8,979 bases of DNA, taken from NCBI GenBank assembly GCA_052031065.1, contig JBPEXY010000138.1, forward strand, positions 1 through 8,979. The letters are read 5' to 3'. The notes below the pieces were generated by a model. The model was given only the letters and a program-made list of their open reading frames with translations, did not search any database and had not been told where the DNA came from. Of the stretch, positions 6,072-8,979 are shown in pieces (within the stretch, counting starts at the first letter, position 1; every line of letters starts with the position of its first letter). The stretch comes from JBPEXY01 sp052031065. Lineage in GTDB: Bacteria; Pseudomonadota; Gammaproteobacteria; Immundisolibacterales; Immundisolibacteraceae. Position numbers and translations under genes: made by a program.

Positions 6072-6499
6072 GTGGCGTGCAGGCACCACGGCCCCGGGTT
6101 ACCGATGTCAGCCGCCCCTACTGGGAGGCTGCCCGGGCGCATCGACTGGAACTGCAGCGTTGTGATGATTGTGGTGAATGGATTTTCTACCCGCGACAGG
6201 TCTGTAGCGAATGTCTCTCCCCGGCATTGAGCTGGCACCCGATGAGCGGCCGGGGGAGTGTCTACAGTTACACGGTGCTGCACTCACCACCTCATCCCGG
6301 TTTTATCGATCAGTTGCCGTTGATCGTGGCCATTGTGGAGCTGGAAGAGGGACCGCACCTGACCACCAACCTCACCGGCATTGACCCTGCTGCGGTGACC
6401 ATTGGGCTGCCGGTGACGGTCTGTTTCGATGATCTGGATGAACAGACCACGCTGGTGAAATTCCAGCCAGCAGACCCGGCGGCGATTGCCGCGACGTAG
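6068..6499 (+). CDS. DUF35 zinc-ribbon/OB-fold partner protein
   Basis: This 143-residue protein belongs to the DUF35 (ChsH2 C-terminal-like) family, which binds thiolase-fold enzymes and helps position acyl-CoA substrates. An N-terminal helix (VSRPYWEAARAHRLELQ, 14-30) leads into a rubredoxin-like zinc ribbon with C32/C35 and C46/C49 (LQRCDDCGEWIFYPR, VCSECLSP). An OB-fold follows, beginning GRGSVYSYTVLHSPPHPGF (61-79) and ending in VTVCFDDLDEQTTLVKFQPA. All four zinc cysteines are present. The ATG overlaps the thiolase stop as ATGA, and GGAG is just upstream, indicating translational coupling and probably a stoichiometric complex. An alternative in-frame start at 6041 lies well inside the thiolase gene and is less likely. 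Confidence 0.93.
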   Translation: MSGVQAPRPRVTDVSRPYWEAARAHRLELQRCDDCGEWIFYPRQVCSECLSPALSWHPMSGRGSVYSYTVLHSPPHPGFIDQLPLIVAIVELEEGPHLTTNLTGIDPAAVTIGLPVTVCFDDLDEQTTLVKFQPADPAAIAAT

Positions 6500-6534
6500 A
6501 ACTTTTCTCAAGGGTGACCAGAAGGCAGCGACTG

Positions 6535-7416
6535 ATGGCGAGTGATTCTCAGGACCCCGAACTGCAGCAGGAAGCTGGCGCAAACCGGCTGGCGGCAATC
6601 ATGGCCGACCCCGCCTACCGGCAGGCCGACCAGGATGTCGATTATCTCAACACCGACGAGACCCGCGGTATTCGTCTGCAGCTCGATTATCAAAAGGCGC
6701 ACCGGCAGATGCAGCGCCACGGTATCGAACAGACCATTGTCGTTTTTGGCAGCACCCAGCTGGTTGAACCCACAGAAGCGGCGCGACGTGTCGAGCAGCT
6801 CCGCGAGGCGCTAGCCAGCGACCCTGATGACAACGGCCTGCAGCAGCGGCTGGCGCGGGCGGAACGGGTTGCGGCAAAGAGTCATTACTACGAAGAGGCG
6901 CGCCGGTTTGGAACGCTGGTCGGTTCGGTGGATGGGGGTGATCATCCCCCGGTGACGCTGATCACCGGCGGTGGGCCGGGGATTATGGAAGCGGCAAACC
7001 GCGGCGCCTACGATGCCGGCGCCAAATCGGTGGGGCTCAACATCACCCTGCCGGAGGAGCAACTGCCCAACAGTTACATCACCCCGGGGCTCTGTTTCGG
7101 CTTTCACTATTTTGCCACCCGCAAACTGCACTTTCTGTTGCGGGCGCGCGCGCTGGTTGCGTTTCCCGGTGGTTACGGCACCCTCGATGAGCTGTTCGAT
7201 GCATTGACGCTGATCCAGACCGAAAAGATAGAACCACTGCCGATCATTCTGGTGGGCGAGGCGTACTGGACTCGGGTGATAGATATCCCGTTTCTGACCA
7301 GCGAAGGCATGATCACCGCGCAGGATGCCGCGCTGGTGCGCTACGTTGAAACCGCCGATCAGGCGTGGGCGGCAATTCTCACCTGGCACCGGGAGCGGGG
7401 TCTGCCATTGATTTAA
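6535..7416 (+). CDS. LOG-family Rossmann-fold protein, long form
   Basis: This 293-residue protein carries the LOG (formerly lysine-decarboxylase-like) signature: GGGPGIMEAANRGA (145-158), RK (196-197) and PGGYGTLDEL (211-220), which matches PGGxGTxxE. In characterised members these residues bind nucleoside monophosphate and release the base from a ribotide; plant and some bacterial LOGs make cytokinins. This protein is longer than the classic form of about 190 residues. It has a 65-residue N-terminal extension and a charged helical insertion (about 82-122) between the first strand (QTIVVFGSTQL) and the glycine loop. Such long forms are widespread in proteobacteria and mostly uncharacterised, so nucleotide hydrolysis is a family-level inference. 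GTG at 6514 is possible, but AAGG at 6522-6525 favours the ATG at 6535. The gene starts 35 nt after the DUF35 gene on the same strand. Cytoplasmic. Confidence 0.88.
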   Translation: MASDSQDPELQQEAGANRLAAIMADPAYRQADQDVDYLNTDETRGIRLQLDYQKAHRQMQRHGIEQTIVVFGSTQLVEPTEAARRVEQLREALASDPDDNGLQQRLARAERVAAKSHYYEEARRFGTLVGSVDGGDHPPVTLITGGGPGIMEAANRGAYDAGAKSVGLNITLPEEQLPNSYITPGLCFGFHYFATRKLHFLLRARALVAFPGGYGTLDELFDALTLIQTEKIEPLPIILVGEAYWTRVIDIPFLTSEGMITAQDAALVRYVETADQAWAAILTWHRERGLPLI

Positions 7417-7420
7417 CCAG

Positions 7421-7434
7421 ACGCTTTCGAGCGT
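7421..7434 (+). other. Small hairpin with TTCG loop after the LOG gene
   Basis: ACGCT, TTCG, AGCGT forms a perfect 5-bp stem with a four-base TTCG loop, 4 nt after the LOG stop codon. No T tract follows, so it is not a convincing intrinsic terminator. It may protect an upstream 3' end or be chance. The sulfatase Shine-Dalgarno sequence begins 18 nt downstream, so read-through into that gene is plausible. Confidence 0.3.
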
Positions 7435-7466
7435 AACCATAAAAGCAATACCAAAGGAGGGAGGAG

Positions 7467-8979
7467 ATGAAGGGAGGCAGAGGCATTGCGGCGACCCTTG
7501 CCGGGTGGTTACTGGCGCTAGCGGTGGTGAGTAGTGAGCGGCCGCCGGACTTTCTGCTCATAGTTGCGGATGACATGGGCTATACCGACTGGGGCGGCTT
7601 CGGCGGCGAAATTCGCACACCACATCTGGATGCGCTGGCCGCGCGAGGACAAAAATTCAGTCATTTCTACACTGCGCCAACCTGTTCGCCGACTCGCGCC
7701 ATGCTGCTCACCGGGATCGATCACCACCGGGTTGGCCTGGGGTCGATGAAAGAGCTGCTGCGGCCCAATCAGATCGGCCAGCCGGGGTACGAAGGCCACC
7801 TCAACGATAGCGCGGTTACCCTGCCGCAACTGTTACAGCAGGCGGGTTATCGCACGCTAATGGCCGGCAAGTGGCATCTCGGTCTCGGCCCTGAGCAGGA
7901 CCCTGTCGCAAAAGGGTTTGACCGCTCGCTGGGCATGTTTCTTGGTGCTGCCAGCCACTTTGGCGACGAAGCGGCCTACACCATGAACTATCCGCCGATC
8001 TATCGCCTCAACGGTAAACGGGTGCATGTGCCCGACCAGTTCTACTCTTCCGATTACTATACAGACCAGCTGATCGAGTGGATGGCTGAAACCCCGGTCA
8101 GTCAGCCGCTGTTTACCTATCTGCCGTTCACCGCGCCCCACGACCCCCTGCATGTGCCCGACGAATGGCTGGACAAATATCGCGGCCGTTACGACCAGGG
8201 GTATGACCAGCTGCGTGAACAGCGCGTGCAAAGACTGGTGGAGCTGGGCTTGCTGGCCGATGCCTCGCTGGCGGCGCCACGGCCGCCCCACGTACCGGCG
8301 TGGCAGACACTCACACCCGAACAGCAGGCCCTGTCTGCCCGCGCCATGGAGATTTATGCTGCCATGGTTGAAAACCTCGACGCCAACGTCGGCCGGCTGA
8401 TCGAAACACTCAAACAGCAGGGGCGCTACGACAACACGGTGATTCTGTTCATCTCTGATAACGGCGCCAACGGCATCATCCTGCAGCAGAACCCACTGGT
8501 GCCGGAGGGCTGGGTGGAGCGTAATTCCGATAACCGGCTGGAGAACATCGGCCGCAAGGGCTCACGACCCTCCACCGGGCCGGGCTGGGCGCTGGCCAGC
8601 ACCGCCCCCTTTGCACTACACAAGTTGTTTATCAGTGAGGGCGGCATCCGCGCGCCGTTGATTATTGCCGGGCCGGGCGTGGTACAGCGGGCCGATCAGG
8701 TTGCCAACATCACCACCGTACGTGATCTGATGCCGACCCTGCTGGAGATGGCCGGCATTGTGCCGCCGGCAGAATTTCAGGGCCGCCCGGTGCTGGCGAT
8801 GGAGGGTCGATCAATGGTCAGCCTGCTGGCAGGGGGCGATGAGCCGCTCTACCCGCCCGAGCACCCGTTCGGATTCGAACTGTTTGGTATGCAGGGGCTG
8901 CGCCTGGGGGACTGGAAAATCTCCACCATCAACAAACCTTTCGGTACCGCCCGCTGGCAGCTGTTTAACCTGGCTGAAG
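7467..8979 (+). CDS. atsA: AtsA-type arylsulfatase, exported, 3' end cut by window
   Basis: The frame is open from ATG 7467 to the window edge (504 codons). The ATG follows an excellent Shine-Dalgarno sequence (AAAGGAGG, 7453-7460). The enzyme hydrolyses sulfate esters using a formylglycine made from Cys73 in the signature CSPTRAMLLTG. By my recollection of Pseudomonas aeruginosa arylsulfatase, its whole active site is matched: calcium ligands D35, D36, D331 and N332; R77; K135 and H137 in GKWHLG; H225 in APHDP; K386 in ALHKLFISEGG. The DHH (85-87) and GYEGHLN (107-113) blocks are also shared. Ahead of the mature-like start (PDFLLIVADDMG) there are about 22 extra residues with a basic end and the hydrophobic core IAATLAGWLLALAVV, a likely Sec signal peptide. 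The visible end, WQLFNLAE, suggests about 40 residues are missing. A formylglycine-generating enzyme must exist elsewhere. The exact substrate is not determined. Confidence 0.93.
   Translation, partial: MKGGRGIAATLAGWLLALAVVSSERPPDFLLIVADDMGYTDWGGFGGEIRTPHLDALAARGQKFSHFYTAPTCSPTRAMLLTGIDHHRVGLGSMKELLRPNQIGQPGYEGHLNDSAVTLPQLLQQAGYRTLMAGKWHLGLGPEQDPVAKGFDRSLGMFLGAASHFGDEAAYTMNYPPIYRLNGKRVHVPDQFYSSDYYTDQLIEWMAETPVSQPLFTYLPFTAPHDPLHVPDEWLDKYRGRYDQGYDQLREQRVQRLVELGLLADASLAAPRPPHVPAWQTLTPEQQALSARAMEIYAAMVENLDANVGRLIETLKQQGRYDNTVILFISDNGANGIILQQNPLVPEGWVERNSDNRLENIGRKGSRPSTGPGWALASTAPFALHKLFISEGGIRAPLIIAGPGVVQRADQVANITTVRDLMPTLLEMAGIVPPAEFQGRPVLAMEGRSMVSLLAGGDEPLYPPEHPFGFELFGMQGLRLGDWKISTINKPFGTARWQLFNLAE

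Noticed and set aside
5679..6089. A 136-codon minus-strand frame opposite the end of the thiolase-fold gene
   Set aside because: It overlaps the NTHGG-encoding region of a well-supported gene and has no independent coding signals.
6811..7440. A 209-codon open frame on the minus strand opposite the LOG gene
   Set aside because: It mirrors a confident gene in GC-rich DNA, shows no recognisable family or Shine-Dalgarno sequence, and is low in hydrophobic-core patterning. It is best explained as an antisense shadow.
7857..8291. A 144-codon minus-strand frame within the sulfatase gene
   Set aside because: It lies entirely opposite the conserved sulfatase core and resembles no family; it is a shadow.
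1..8979. CRISPR arrays, tRNA genes, insertion sequence ends and attachment sites
   Set aside because: By eye I saw no regularly spaced repeats, cloverleaf-like sequence, transposase or integrase coding region, or flanking duplications around the toxin-antitoxin and autotransporter patch.

Overview
The window looks like a piece of chromosome from a gammaproteobacterium of moderately high GC. The evidence is the run of proteins with close gammaproteobacterial counterparts (MsrB, a YheT-type hydrolase, an AEC-type carrier, an AtsA-type arylsulfatase), dense packing on both strands, and canonical Shine-Dalgarno and sigma-70-like signals. I cannot name a genus from the sequence. There are nine confident protein genes and one very doubtful small ORF. 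I see no tRNA, rRNA, CRISPR array, insertion sequence or phage gene.

Layout. At 15-416 (minus) is msrB, methionine sulfoxide reductase B. Divergent from it is an AEC-family membrane carrier (626-1546, plus). A small autotransporter-like outer-membrane protein follows (1616-3106, plus), with a signal peptide, a short passenger of unknown function and a complete C-terminal beta-barrel. Converging on it is a type II toxin-antitoxin module on the minus strand: a ribbon-helix-helix antitoxin (3534-3776) whose stop overlaps the start of a PIN-domain toxin (3130-3537). The module has its own promoter (TTGACA, 17 nt, CATTAT) embedded in a three-half-site operator. Upstream on the same strand is a YheT-type alpha/beta hydrolase (3852-4826).

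Divergent from the hydrolase is a plus-strand run of four genes to the window end: a thiolase-fold protein (4905-6071), a DUF35 zinc-ribbon/OB-fold partner (6068-6499, ATGA overlap), an extended LOG-family Rossmann protein (6535-7416) and an exported AtsA-type arylsulfatase (7467 to beyond 8979). Three abutting 13-nt repeats sit in the leader of this run.

How they may work together. The thiolase-fold protein lacks both catalytic cysteines of a true thiolase and is coupled to a DUF35 protein. That is the arrangement of the Ltp2-type retro-aldolases that shorten steroid side chains. An arylsulfatase two genes downstream suggests, as inference only, handling of a sulfated sterol-like or other bulky substrate: desulfation outside the cytoplasm, then CoA-linked breakdown inside. 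The toxin-antitoxin module and the autotransporter look like separately acquired or fast-evolving accessory genes between housekeeping-type neighbours.
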